From: Seriola aureovittata
Lineage: Eukaryota; Chordata; Actinopteri; Carangiformes; Carangidae
Reading direction: 5' to 3'
DNA: 64,000 bases
Assembly: GCF_021018895.1 (NCBI RefSeq)
Contig: NC_079373.1
Coordinates: 21,584,501 to 21,648,500, forward strand
Positions within the stretch are counted from its first letter, which is position 1; the number at the start of each line of letters is the position of its first letter. A model generated the notes under the pieces. It saw only the letters and a list, made by a program, of their open reading frames with translations, searched no databases and was not told the DNA's origin. Positions 13,925 through 25,995 of the stretch are shown one piece after another. The position numbers and the translations under genes were made by a program.

Positions 13925-14110
13925 TTTTGGGACAAGTGAAAATGTTGACCACTGGCACTAGATGAAAAACTTGGTGATCACCAAGTCAAGATCCATTTTC
14001 TGGGTACCATGAGTGTGTGCATCAAATTCCATGTCAGTCTATCCAATATTTGTTGATGGATTTCACTGTGGACCACAGTGGTGCACAGACAGACCAACTG
14101 ACCAACAAAC
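13925..14110 (+). repeat. Fragment of a common fish interspersed repeat
   Basis: TTGGTGATCACCAAGTCAAG, CTGGGTACCATGAGTGTGTG, CAAATTCCATG.CAGTCTATCC and the GACAGACCAAC end match, in order, the repeat also seen at 1850-2010. Decayed and non-coding. Confidence 0.5.
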
Positions 14111-14977
14111 TAGGAAAAACACAAGGAGGGAGTTCTATACTAAAAACTCTGGAATGCACTTTACATGGAATAAGGACTGTGGAGTTTATTGCATCCAAAA
14201 TCTTCTCTTCAGAGCCACAGTGGACAGGAGGAACAACTACAGAGACCAGACACTGTACATGCACAGGAATATGAGTATTGTTGTAAGACAGACTTGAAAA
14301 AACATGTCACCTTAACCTTCAATTATACAGTGTCAACTGGTATAACTGCTGCAACATAACCTGCAACCTTTACATAATTTTCACATAATGAAATATCTGC
14401 TCAGGGGTTCTCTCTTTGGAAACATTTTTCTGTTGAGAAAAAGCTTAAAAAGTGCTGACTTTTGAGGAGCTGGTTTCCGATTGAGAAGGGCCAAGATGGC
14501 TGGGATCAGTCTTGTGAAACAAAGAGGGGAAATAATCTAAATTGGAGAACCTGGAGTGCAATGGGGGTTTCAAAAGGGGCAACAGCTGTCTATTCTTGTC
14601 AGGAAGGGGGAGCAGAAATGGGGCAATGGGGACAGATTGGTTTGTCTGGTTGGACTTTGAGGGTTTTCAGAATGTGTGTTAGGGAGAGGGGTAGGTCCCT
14701 GCCGAACCAGAGGGAGGGCTAGATAATCAAGCCAGAGCTGATGTGGGACTTTGTGTAGGGATAAAGGAGAAGAGAAATTCTTTAACAGATTAGCAGCACT
14801 CAAGTACTGGAACAACCAAAGGAGAAGCCAAGAGTTGAGCCATTGTCTCACCTTGAATTCCCAATCCTCTCAACACCATCATTACATCACAATACAGTAG
14901 TTTTTATAGTTTTGCACAAGTCTCTCTCTCTAAAATTAGGAATAAATTCTCATCTACATAACATTCATGGAGGGAGG

Positions 14978-14980
<3 letters not shown>

Positions 14981-15028
<48 letters not shown>
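14981..15028. repeat. (AG)24 microsatellite in a longer purine tract
   Basis: Uninterrupted AG dinucleotides flanked by AGGG repeats, giving an essentially pure purine run of about 80 bases (roughly 14970-15050). Another AG-rich stretch lies at 15855-15890. Confidence 0.95.
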
Positions 15029-15031
<3 letters not shown>

Positions 15032-16829
15032 AGGGAGGGAGGGAAAAAAAGAGTGACAGAGGGCTGAGAGAGTGAAAGATGGATGTTGACGCTATTTAAC
15101 TTTGGAATGACGCACTGAACCACATAAAGCCCGTAAGGGAGCAAAATAATTTACTCCAAACCACAGAAATGTATTCAAATAAAATCCTATTCACATATAT
15201 TCAGATCAAATCACTATTGAAAATAAAGCCTATTTAGAATGCAATTTTTTCCTCTCAGTGGTGTAATGCATATCGCTCCCTATGGTAATTCAAAAGAAGA
15301 TAGCTCAGTTAAGAAGGCTAAGGAAAATCAATGATGCCTTACTGGTGAAAAGAGAACAGATGCATATAAATGAGTGAATACCCTAAGAGCCTCTCACTGG
15401 ATCGGAGCTAGCATTTCTATCCACTGGCCATAGGGACTTACATCGTGTTGCACTGAGGTGTTTGGAATGCAGATGTGACTCTTTCAATCAGTCACTATTC
15501 AGCATAAAATCTTTAATTTGAAAATGTCACTGGCATACCATCTAATCATTTTCAGTTTAGACACTGGAACTCACTGAGACTAAAAATGAGTCCCCAAGTA
15601 ATTAGAGGAAAATAAAAGTTGACCAGGTGGACTTATTACTTCACTGAACCAAATGGCAACATGTACAAGGGGGGAAAAACTAATTTATCCTAACACAACA
15701 ATGCCCCAGAGCTAATTGGGCAGCAGCCTCAGTAGATACCTTGGACATTAATTTGCCAGGCTTTCTCAGCCTGACAAGCTGATAATGAGGCATTGTGGGA
15801 CAGTGGGTCACCTGGTAGGGTGCTGGACAGACTGTTCTCCAGTTAACAAAGGGAAAGAGAGAGGGTGAGAGAGAGAAAGAGAGAGAAAGGTAGAGACGCA
15901 GACCATAATGCGTCATCATCATCATCATGCTACAAATTACCTGCCAGTTTTGGTGTAATATCTCTTCATCTAGTTCCTGAATTAATCTCTTTTTTGATTT
16001 CTCTGCACCCACTGACTACTGTTGTCACTCCACCAGCCCTTTACCTCAAATTCTTCTACTAGCTTTCCCCGAGCTTGCAAAAGGTACCCACACTAGCTAC
16101 TAGCTAAAGATTTTATTCACCTTTTATTTTGCTGAGTGTTAAGCTCCTGAATGCTGGCAGTCTGGACCACAGTGGGGGACCAGGCACCAACAGGACAGGG
16201 GCACAGGACAGAGACCATATTAATGACTGCAGTTTAGACAATGCTGTAACCATATGCAGGGTCCAGGTGCAGACAAGTGACAAATGATTCCAGACAAGTG
16301 GTCAGCATAAAGCAAGTCTGGCCACCATGTGCTGCGCTCCTCAGGTACAATTTTCATGATTTCTGGCCCACACCTGTGTCTTTGTTTTTGTGGTGAATGT
16401 GACTGTGCTTTTGTAGAGGAAGTACTTCAGTGTGTCAGTTGCAATACACTCCACTTTTTATGTCAAAAATGAGTTTTTGTGCCTCTGGCCTCTCCACCCA
16501 CACAGACCAAAATATAACATTCACTAAACCCTTGCCTGTTTTTCTTCACTTCCATCCATTTTCAGCACATCAAAACAATGTTCACATCATTAATAATGGC
16601 AGTAAAGCTAAGTCTTTGACTGACGTGTATCAAGTGAGCGCATGTTAAGAGACTAATGAGATTTTTGACAATTTATGTGAACAATACTTTAATGTAGACT
16701 GATCTGACACATTCCTTTGACGCCATCCAGGTTCATCAAGGTTCATTCCTATGATTCAAACAAAAGGCATTACTGATTTTTAGCCACAGTATAGATGTTG
16801 GTCTTGGGATGACAATGTCAGTGTTAGTT

Positions 16830-17190
16830 GGTTAGAGGGTCAACCACTTTGGTCCAGACTAATATTTCTCAACAACTACTGGATGGATGAATGAATTTTT
16901 CCAATACCTGCAAAACTAATCATCCCTGTGGAATTATATCGTTCTATCTGATATTTTTGATTAAGTTGTATGCTTTTTTTAGGCTCTTTATCTAGCCTTA
17001 GCTGCATGTTATGTTTAGTGCCAATTAGCAAATGTTAGTATGCTAACATGTTGAACTAAGATGGTGAACGTAATACCTGCTTTACATCAGCATGTTACTA
17101 TTGTCATTGGGAGCATGTTGGCATGCTGACTGCAATATTTAGCTCAAAGGAATGTTGTACCAAAGTACAGCATCACATAGCTGCTGGTTT
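16830..17190 (-). repeat. Fish interspersed repeat copy
   Basis: Runs from CACTTTGGTCCAGACTAATA and CTCAACAACTACTGGATGG through TTAGTGCCAATTAGCAAATG, GCTAACATGTTGAACTAAG and GCATGTTGGCATGCTGAC. This joins both segments of the repeat seen separately near 1.5-2.0 kb, in the opposite order, so it is a longer, reverse-orientation copy. No ORF. Confidence 0.55.
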
Positions 17191-17840
17191 TACTTGCAAA
17201 AGAAAAAGTGCTAAGACTATGAGCTTATAGCAGAATTCTGGCTGTTAATCTTCTCTGTTTTGATATTGATGGGAAAAATTGTACAAATTCCACTTTTGCA
17301 CCTTGTTATTCTAGAGAGGGTATCAGTTTTCTCTCTAGGGAGTGGCTGGTCCAACTCTCTCTCCTTTCCCCTATGACATCATTAGCACACAGGTGCTGAT
17401 TTTTATTGGTCATGATTGATGTCAACTCCTCAAACACCCACTGACAATGTATTTCTCCTGATCCTGCTTCCAGCAGTGCCACGCTGACATGTATCTGCTG
17501 GAGCCATGAGAGCCAACAAACATTGTCACCACACCGTGTCCCCCTTGACTGTTCTCTGCACCACGGGTTCATAAAAACAGGGCCCCTTGGGTGAACTTGG
17601 TAAGCGGCTATGGAGAGAGGTAGTGCAGTCGGGTGAGGAACAGTAAACAAATAATCTTATATGTGTGTGTTTTGTATAAGTGTGTCTTGAACTGACAACA
17701 TATATATATTTTGCCACCTTGATTGCATAGGTATTTCATTTTCTGGATTGGCCAAAATCAGACATTCCATATTATTTTATCTAATTTATCTAATTTTGCA
17801 AAAGACATTTTTGCAGCAGCTTTAACTTGTCACAGCAGGG

Positions 17841-18006
17841 AAAGCACATGTGTAATTAATACTATAACAAAGATGATTCCTCTGTTCCATTTATGTATCT
17901 CAGTGAGCCATAACAGAGAGACAGCATGCACAATACAGGAACCTGGTACAGGAACACCTAAATGGAACAGAGTCATCATTTATGTTATTAATTACACTTG
18001 TGCTTT
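17841..18006. repeat. Imperfect inverted repeat with about 50-bp arms
   Basis: Left arm 17841-17893 (AAAGCACATGTGTAATTAAT...CTGTTCCATTTA) pairs with right arm 17959-18006 (TAAATGGAACAG...TTAATTACACTTGTGCTTT), with a few mismatches and small gaps and a 65-bp spacer. Pairing continues weakly outwards. It could be a non-autonomous DNA element or a foldback structure. It lies inside a chance open frame of 181 codons. Confidence 0.8.
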
Positions 18007-21000
18007 TTATGCAATGGCAAGTGACAATGTCTGTGAAAAAGCTTTATTGGATTTCAAGAATATTTGTATTTTGTGTTACTGTATTACTCTATCATATTAT
18101 AAAATTACATATGATGTGATAGAAGTTTTTATCCATGCTGCCCACCCTCCGAGCTGTAAATACCCAGCTGTGTGTCTGTGTGTAAGAGCAGAGAGTAGAG
18201 CACAACGGCAAACCAGATCCATCCCTCTCTCACATCACAGCAGGAGCTCAGGCCTTAATTACTTCTGATATAAACACAAATTAGTCTGGAACACAAACAG
18301 AGACTTGGCTATGAGTAATATCTTCATTTATACCACATCATGTCCAATTACACAAGATATATCACCTAGATGCTAGATTTAACTTGTCTGCATGCTGTTG
18401 GCAGAGGAAAGATAAACATGAATTACCAAAAAACATGACAGTCCTAACACAGTTATTTTCCAGCAGCACGCCATTCCATCCCTAAAATTTAGATTAAATG
18501 ATTTTTCTCTGGGAATCCATTGCTAATATGCATGGCTTTCAGTGATGCTACTGATTTGTTGATGTTGCCACAATGACGCCCAAAACAAATGGAGGAGTGA
18601 AACATAGAGCTCTCTGAGATATGACGGAGTGGGAAAAATGTATTAGTGTAACGCTACCTCACCTACACAGGGATGAGATCTTTTTCTCTTGATCAAGTAT
18701 AATTTGACAATAGTTTAGACAACATTTACTCTATTTACTACAAATTGTGTAAAAAATTCCACAAATTTTTAAATAAATGAATTGATACTTGCTTCAGTTG
18801 TTTGAAATATTGTCAGCATTATGTGACCTAAAGACAATACAGACTTTTCATATAAATCTGCAACTAAACTTCTTCATCATGGAAAAGATAATGGAATTTT
18901 AAACATCAACTGTGAATATTTTTTTCAGTATCATGGATGACAAATCCATGTAAACTGTATGTGTTGTATGTAAGCAAGTGTCCAAAAAGTGATGATGCAG
19001 TTGATTTCAATGTGGAAAAATGCAAATGTAGCGTTGGTGTGAAAATCCCACTCATGCACCGCACCGCTGCAGTGGGTAAAGTGTTTCTTTATTACAGTCA
19101 ACATGGCCACTATAGTTTATTTCATGTTGATAACTCATAGAAAGTCCCGCTGCTGTTAATACTCACTACAGCGCAAATTGTGTATTTATCTGCTGCTGAA
19201 AATATTCCTCTACAAATGCAACTACAGTGAGTTATATTTAATAACATAAACAGTTCCCCACTATTTTAGAAAATAAATTACTGAGTCTTTTTTGAGAAAA
19301 TTAAGCACATCTTTGGTTTTTGGTCTTTTCCTGTCATTTGTTGACAATAAGAAAAAAAACACCTTACTTATTCTTCAATGAAAAATAAAATAATAATAAA
19401 GAAAAAAATGTCAGTTGGGAGGTTTTCTTGATTAAAGTCTGAAAGAGTAAATAAAAAAATGTTGACTGACATCATTTTAAGTCACCAGTACGTCTGCCCA
19501 AACTTAAAAAAGTTATGATCCTGTCAAAACAACATCAGAAAAGAACTAGTGAAGTGGGGCAAAAGTAAGTACAGTTATTCAATATCAGTAGCTCTAAAAA
19601 GTTGATAAACAGGGCAACGATGTAGAGAATAGTGAAACAGCAAATATGGCCAAGTCGGGAGAAAATGTAGGATGATGTGTACACAAACCCCTGGGGAATG
19701 CAGGGCATGGAGGCAAAAGAGAATGAGAGAGATAAAGAGGAAAAAAGAAAAAATGAAGAGTGGAGGAGTAAACAGACAGGAAGGAGAGGGCTTGCTAGGA
19801 GACTGAGGCTTTGGCTGCCTTTGTTATCAGTTTGCACAGAAATGTCAGAGCACTGTGACATTCTCCCCTACAGCTTCCCCTGCTGCCCAACCACTATTGT
19901 GTAACCACAAACCATGCTGCTCCAGATCATACACCCACCCACACACCCACACACACACATGCAAACATATCTATTTGCAAAAAGCACATAAACACACGTA
20001 AGACACAAAACACATGAACATAAATTAACATACAGTATAATTTCATTTATACTCTACTGGGCTATATAGAGATTAGCAGTGGTGCTAAAGGTTGAAAGGG
20101 GGGACTGAGGATGGGGGAAGAGGAGTGCTTGTTTGTCCCTCGTGTGCAACCTGTACGAGTGGTCTGACTCCTTTGGGTAATACTCACATGGCTCCTCCTG
20201 TCTTTAGTGGGCATGTCTTGAAGTGATTTATCATTATGCACTGAAATCCTTGTGTGTTTTAAAACAAGGCCAAGTTAAAAAAAATGGGCCTATATTTTTT
20301 TAAACATTGCTTCTAGAAGAAAGGGCATCTTTATCGGCAGCTTCAACACCGACCATAGTACAACAGAAATACTATTCTTACTACTTTTATGTCAACAATG
20401 GATGACATGACTGCTTGTCTGTGAAAGGGGGTTGCTCATAGTGATGAACCCACAAGAAAATTATCATCGGATTCTGCAGTTCTCGTCAGCTCTACCGTGC
20501 TTTACAGCGTCTTTCAGCTCATTATTTTGTTTTTCCAACTCTACTGTTTTGGTTCACTCTCACTGCTCTCATAGTGTCCTTTTTGATCGCAGCAGGCAGT
20601 TGTTTTCAGCAACTCTATAAAACTACTGTTCGCTTCCTTCCCAGCACTGAAGTCAGACAAAGTGACTACAACATAGTGGAGCATTCATTTCCCCCAGGAG
20701 CTGGTTGAGATCAAAAACAGAGCTAAAAGAAGAGTAAATATTGGACTTACATTCACCTGATGGCCAGAAACGCGACTCAAATGAATGACCGTGTGCTCTG
20801 TATCTGCTGGATGTGTAAACAGGAAACCGCCATATCAACTTAAATGATGATGGGACCGCTGCTCCAAAGTGCCCAAAAAGTCAGTTACTGTAGGTTTATA
20901 GTATTTTTCTCTGAGTGTTTGAAGCTGCAACTTGCCATGAAGCAGCAGGCAGGTCTTCTCTTATGAAGCTTCTTGGTATCGCTGTCATTTCATTACTTGT

Positions 21001-22410
21001 CCTTCAAATATGACAAATCCCCTTTGAGTTTTTCTCTGTTAATATGACTCCACAAACTGACTACAACTACTGTGAATATTGTTGACAACAATAAAAGATA
21101 TGAAGGATGTCTGACCATCTATCTATTTGACTATGATATGAGGCTTTTTGAGTGGCATCCTCACACAAAACAATTTACTCCTACTAGTACTACTGACCAG
21201 GAAGCCTATAGGGAACTGACAGGTTGTTAAATGTATTTTAAATGATTTGTTACTAGACAGATAACTGAGGCTGAACTGACACGTTGGCTAAGTAGACTAT
21301 TTAGTACACAGATTTGCAGGCACATGCAAGAAACAGTCTTCAGAGCTGCATCCTTCATCTTATCGCTGAGCTCAATTAGATCTGGCATCCATGGCAACTA
21401 AAGTACCAAGGAGCTGTCAAACTACAACATGGTGAAAATAAAATAAACTTCAGTTAATTTTGTTTTGCTCACTCTGGTTTATTCAACAAGGCTATAATCC
21501 ACTCAGGAAATAGCACTTTACAGAGAGCTGTGGATTATAAAAACCTTTACTCAGTGTACTTGAGATATATATATATCTATATATATCAAAAAATACAGTA
21601 TAATATAATTGCATTTAAAATCAAATTAAATTATATCAGACCAAGTTGCAAGAGGGTCTCTGGTGGATGATATCAGATCTATCCCAGTAAAGTTAAATTA
21701 GTTTTTTAAAAATGTAGTGGTGCTGAGCTGGCAGAAGTCTGAGTTAACTTGTCTACTAAACAGAGTCAGGGCTAAAACTACTACAGAATGATGATTCAGG
21801 TGTTTTGGGAGGTCTGGCCCTCACTGGGGCCAAACCAATAAGAGATTTTCCTGCTAGGGATTTGTCATATTTCTGATTTGCTCCCAGTGGACTAATTTTC
21901 TCATTGGTACAGGTATACAGAAATGCACACAGATGCACACACGGACTTCTAAACCTCACAGACAGACACAATGTTAGCATGTGAGGTTACATGTAGGACC
22001 AAAGGTTAATGTACCAAAAGTTACAGTGAAAGCAACAATGAATTTTTAGAACAGGAAGTCACATTATAAAAAACATAAATGTAAAGATGGAAAAAAGAAG
22101 CAATCACTTGGTATTTTTTTCGTATCACTTCTTTACAGTGAGATTTCTAACTATTTGATTCCATTTCATTTTTTTAACCCCGTTACAGTACAGATTCAAA
22201 GTATGAAAATGCACTCATTGTTTGACTGCATTATTCTAACAAGATTCAACTGTGCACGTTTGTCAGCCTATTATCTAGCTGTCTATAGCCAGTAATAACA
22301 TGTTGTTGCTTACCTAATATATATCATCGCATAAGCAAGTCTGCATTAGCAATTCATTACACAAGTTCAGCATAACGTTGACAACCGCTCAAAATGTCTC
22401 CATGGGAAGC

Positions 22411-22459
<49 letters not shown>
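22411..22459. repeat. (TG)n microsatellite, about 49 bp
   Basis: TGTGCG followed by uninterrupted TG units; reads as (CA)n in the cadherin transcript. Confidence 0.95.
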
Positions 22460-22460
<1 letters not shown>

Positions 22461-22734
22461 TTAACTCTGCCTGTGTGTTGACTGATCCCTCTTATCTGTG
22501 ATGCTCTGTTGGTGATTAAGGTTTTTGTCTGTTGGCTGTCTGTACTAATGATGTGAGAACAAACATAGTGAGAGGCTTTATAGGTTTTTGTTTTACCGCT
22601 TTCATTTTACTGTCTGTCCTTTCTACTTTTAACCTCATGACTGTGAACTACATCAACTGTATTTCTGCAAACAATCTGTGCGCTACAACTTGTTTGCCCT
22701 GCCCTCGAGACATTTGACATGGAGACACTTTTTT

Positions 22735-22908
22735 AAGTTATTTTTTTGGGGCCTTCATTACACAGAACCAGAAGAAAACAGACAGGAAATTCAGGGAGAA
22801 AGTAGGGGAATGACATACAGCAAATAGTCCGACCGGCCAGGAGTCGAACCGGGGACTTGCTGCTCAGAGCATGCGTGGTATGCGCCCTAAGCATTCAGCT
22901 ACAAGGGC
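22735..22908 (-). mobile_element. tRNA-derived SINE
   Basis: Read on the minus strand it begins TGGCCCTTGTAGCTGAATGC, with an A-box-like start and an intact B box GGTTCGACTCC (22840-22850), then a tail TGTATGTCATTCCCC...TTTCCTGTCTGTTTTC. Body and order match the SINE at 34506-34721. CACTTTTTT flanks both ends (22726-22734 and 22909-22917), a plausible 9-bp target-site duplication. The tRNA-like head resembles an internal pol III promoter but is not a tRNA gene. Confidence 0.8.
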
Positions 22909-23805
22909 CACTTTTTTCTATGAATTAAGTAGAAAGAGGTTCAAGGTGAACCGCTGGAGCACACAGGGTGAAGCAACTGATTTTTGCTAATTTCTTCATA
23001 AGCATCATATGGTGTTAATATGGCAGTTGGAGAAACTGCATCACTAAGAAAAATACATTTTAGCAGGCGTAGTAAGAGCAGAATAGTCCAGAGCAGGTCT
23101 ACCACAAAGCCCCATCATTAAAAAAACCATTGCAGTGTTGATAGTGCAGAAATATAAATCCACATCCTTTGGATAGCGTAGGAAACCATTCAACAATGAG
23201 AGCTGAATACAACCTGGCAGTTAACAGCAACAGACAGGCTGTCCAGGATGTGGACGCCTCCACAATTCTCACCCAAGCATCAAGTCATATATAACCATTG
23301 TATGGTGGATGACAGTCATTCACACCACAGCTGTACGCTGACAGAATAAGAAATATTTGAGTCTTAATTTTCCCTGCTTTAAAGACTAAATAGTCCACAC
23401 ACAGTTACACACACACAAAGGTTGCATGATGTTAGCAAAGCAAATTTCCTGAAATAAAAATGCTGTACATTTAAAAGGCATTATATTCATTATATATACA
23501 TTATATTTATATTCCATCCCAGTAAGGGCACAAATTTCACCTTAACAAAAACAACAGTGATAACAGCTCAGAGAACCAAAAAAGAAGCTACTGTGACAAA
23601 TTTACAAGGGAATATGAGAGAAGATGGAGATTTATAGTAAAAACCAGAGGTGAAGAGTCTTGTCAAAGGCTCTGACAGTTACACCTCAAAATGATTCATT
23701 CTAAGACACTGAACCATGAGATGTTAGCATTGAGGTGGGATGGGGGAGTAGCCCCTCCGCCTCAGATAAGCTGGAAGTTGTCAAAAAACTCAACAACTTA
23801 TAATA

Positions 23806-23947
23806 TATACTCAGTTGTCAGTTTAGTTGGTAAACTTAGCTTAAACTACTGCAATTTAATTCAACAGTCCAGCAATAAATCCTTCTTCATTAAGTTTATA
23901 ATGTTCAGTTTTTATTTTAGAGAGGTGTTGATTCAACTTTATGGTCA
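23806..23947 (+). mobile_element. Half copy of a short inverted-repeat element
   Basis: TATACTCAGTTGTCAGTTTA, CAACAGTCCAGCAATAAATCC, TTATAATGTTCAGTTTTTA and TTGATTCAACTTTATGGTCA match, in order, the first half of the element at 60362-60797; the second half is missing. The terminal TATACTCAGTTGTCAGTTTA type resembles Tc1/mariner-related ends. Confidence 0.65.
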
Positions 23948-24039
23948 TTAAATATAAGTGTGTTTACAACTATTGTGAGCAGAGCTGACATTTTGCTGTC
24001 ATAAGACTTTGTGTGCAGGGAAAAGGAACAACAAGTAAA

Positions 24040-24158
24040 ATTATAACTTGCCGTTCTGTGTCTTGTCCAAGGACACTCTGACATGTGGACAGGAGGATTC
24101 GCCAACCCTGCAATTATTGGACAAGCCCCTCCATCTCCTGAGCCACAGCCATCCTGAC
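24040..24158 (-). mobile_element. Decayed tRNA-type SINE fragment
   Basis: On the minus strand: GGCTGTGGCTCAGGAGATGG, then TTGTCCAATAATTGCAGGGTT, CCTCCTGTCCACATGTC and GTGTCCTTGGACAAGACAC. This is the order of a SINE head and body I recall from fish genomes. The B-box region is shortened (the GGTTCGATCCC core is mostly missing), so it is probably inactive. Confidence 0.6.
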
Positions 24159-24173
24159 ATGCTTTTTGTACTA

Positions 24174-24623
24174 TTTACTGTGCATACATTTTAGGTACTT
24201 TATATGTTTAGATTCTTATCCATCACACAATACCATCAGCCACCCCAAATTCATTCTGCAGCATGTCAACAACCAAACATACAGCCAGAACTGTAAGACA
24301 AAAGAAGTCCTGCAACACAGCCCTGATCTGAACATCACTGAGTCAGTCTGGGATTACACAAAGAGACAGAAGACACCGAGACAGCCTAAATCCACAGAAC
24401 CACTGTGGCAAGATGCTTGGAACAACCTGAAAAATATATGATATAACATGTACCAAGGACTGGTGCTGTTTTAAAGGCAAAGGATGAATATTAGGACCGG
24501 ATATTCATTTGATTGAGGTTTTTGCTGTTTACAACACTTTGTCTGGTTAATTTATAAATAAAAAAGCATTACATAAAGTATCCTTACTTTACTTTTAGTG
24601 CCTATTCTTTGAACAGTACTGTA
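24174..24623 (+). pseudogene. Internally deleted Tc1/mariner element with transposase remnant
   Basis: Open frame up to the stop after 24438 includes FILQHVNNQTYSQNCK and HSPDLNITESVWDYTKR, then PLWQDAWNNLKNI. These correspond to the C-terminal DDE part of Tc1-like transposases (FILQQDN.PKHTS; SPDLNPIE.LWD; WNN). The second catalytic Asp is replaced in the HVNNQ stretch, and most of the N-terminal DNA-binding and first catalytic regions are absent. Flanks look like terminal inverted repeats: 24174-24198 (TTTACTGTGCATACATTTTA) and 24598-24623 (GTGCCTATTCTTTGAACAGT...). It is dead; a TA lies at the outer right end. Confidence 0.75.
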
Positions 24624-25174
24624 TTTCTTACGACAAAATACTATTCCATTCACATCTGATGCAGTGTTTGATAAATAAAGCATTAAGGTTTATTTAAATA
24701 TGAATGAAATCTAATATTCATTATATACAGCCTGACAAGATGAGTTGAGATGGGTCCTCAAGGTGAAGCTGCTTGCCAGCATAACACTGTCATTAAAACT
24801 TAGCCACCAGTGAGATTGGTGTGTTAAATAAATAAATATAGGCCATGACATCGGCTGACGTGCCTCTGCAAGTCATGGTGATGATGTAAAACTGCATGCA
24901 GTAGTTCAGTGCTCTTATTAAATATGTTTGTCTTTAAGTGATTTTATCATTAAGACATGTGCAATGCACTTTTTACTGCATCACCACAACTACACATAAA
25001 AACCACCCCATTCAGGACACCAGTGTAAATGTCATCAACACGACCTCACTACACCGCAGATCAAAAGACATCTTGAGTGAAGCAATCATAGTGTGTGTGT
25101 GATATTGCTGTCCAGATAAATCCAATAATAGCCCATTTCTCTCTCGACTCCTTCAATATAACAATATCACCAAC

Positions 25175-25319
25175 CTGTAGGGGATCCTTCAAGCACCTCT
25201 CCTGCATAACGTGTCTCTTTGAAGATGGGCCGGTTGTCATTTTGGTCGATGACAGTGATCAGTAGTAAGGTGGGTTCATCGATAAGATTTCCAGCGAAGT
25301 CTGTGGTTGATACTTCCAG
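25175..25319 (-). CDS. cdh13: T-cadherin (cdh13-like) exon: end of EC1 and start of EC2 (probable exon 5)
   Basis: An internal exon of 145 bp (48 codons plus one base; it begins in phase 0 and leaves one base for the next codon). The acceptor follows TTTATCTTTTCATCCACACAG and the donor is ACAG|GTTGGTG. The translation begins [20 protein letters not shown], continues [20 protein letters not shown] and ends [15 protein letters not shown] is the canonical EC1-EC2 linker that binds calcium; PIF...Y.G.V.EG(S)P(T)G is the start of EC2. The position of the classical HAV tripeptide (after LDRE and its tyrosine strand) reads STT, as expected for a non-classical cadherin. The next exon would start with the rest of a Gly codon; I found no convincing candidate between 1 and 25174, so it probably lies outside the window. 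Confidence 0.92.
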
Positions 25320-25739
25320 CTGTGTGGATGAAAAGATAAAGGAGTTTATTTTCAACAATGAAGATGATGTTCAGGGGCTCTCTCGTCTTGGTCATCTTCA
25401 TCAAACTGTAGGTGGCTGGTTAAGATACTGTGCTGTTGTGCATCCTGCTACAAAGACTTCCCACCAGTCCTCTAGTGAAAAGACAGTAGTAAAAACACAG
25501 CTACACATGGACTAGCTTGTCTTAAAGACAGATAAACACAGCTGCAATTATTCTATCTAAGAACTTTCCACCATCTTTGGTTTGTTTTTGTTTTTTTAAA
25601 CAATTTCTTACTTCCTTTTAAAAGGGGCTATAAGTATGTTCTCTCTGCCGCCTGACATGGTAATGTGATTGTGATTATGGTCGCTTGCCAAGTGATTCAG
25701 CCATCATTGTATTTACAAGACAGGAGGTTAAAACATGCC

Positions 25740-25995
25740 TTCTGTGTACCTCTACTTCAGATTGGACGCCAGTGACTCATTATAGCAAGTAATATTTTAC
25801 GAGAGGGGACAGGAAGTTATAATGCTAACTTTAGTAGAAGAAAAGAAGTTAACACTGGCATTTCTTTCCACTCCTGGGGACAGCTTTTGTCGAGTGAAGG
25901 AATGAAGTTTGATGCTAAACTCGCAATGTTTCAGCAGTCAATGCTAAAGTTGGCTATGGAGTGATAGCAAAAACTATATAGCACCTTTAAACCTG
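25740..25995 (-). repeat. Possible interspersed repeat fragment
   Basis: AGTCAATGCTAAAGTTGGCTA and GATAGCAAAAACTATATAGC resemble, in reverse orientation, a common fish repeat ending (GCTATATAGTTTTTGCTA...). Recalled similarity only; boundaries approximate. Confidence 0.35.

Larger units (their letters stand above)
1..25174 (-). other. Intron (partial) downstream of the EC1/EC2 exon
   Basis: At least 25.2 kb of intron after the 25175-25319 exon, continuing past the window edge. No ORF here shows recognisable protein similarity except the transposase remnant at 24.2 kb. The longest open frame (181 codons at 17723-18268, plus strand) lies in AT-rich DNA across an inverted repeat and looks like chance. 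Contents listed separately: microsatellites, a perfect inverted repeat at 1.5 kb, a duplicated block at 5.2/8.75 kb, a possible hAT remnant at 10.1 kb, a hairpin-like repeat at 17.8 kb and a transposon cluster at 22.7-24.6 kb. In the remaining stretches I see nothing that can be named. Confidence 0.75.

Noticed and set aside
17723..18268. 181-codon plus-strand open frame, the longest in the window
   Set aside because: AT-rich, no recognisable domain, crosses an inverted repeat, lies within a cadherin intron on the opposite strand.
1..25174. Next downstream cadherin exon (EC2 core)
   Set aside because: Looked on the minus strand for DADD and LDRE-type codons with splice sites and found none convincing; probably beyond the window.
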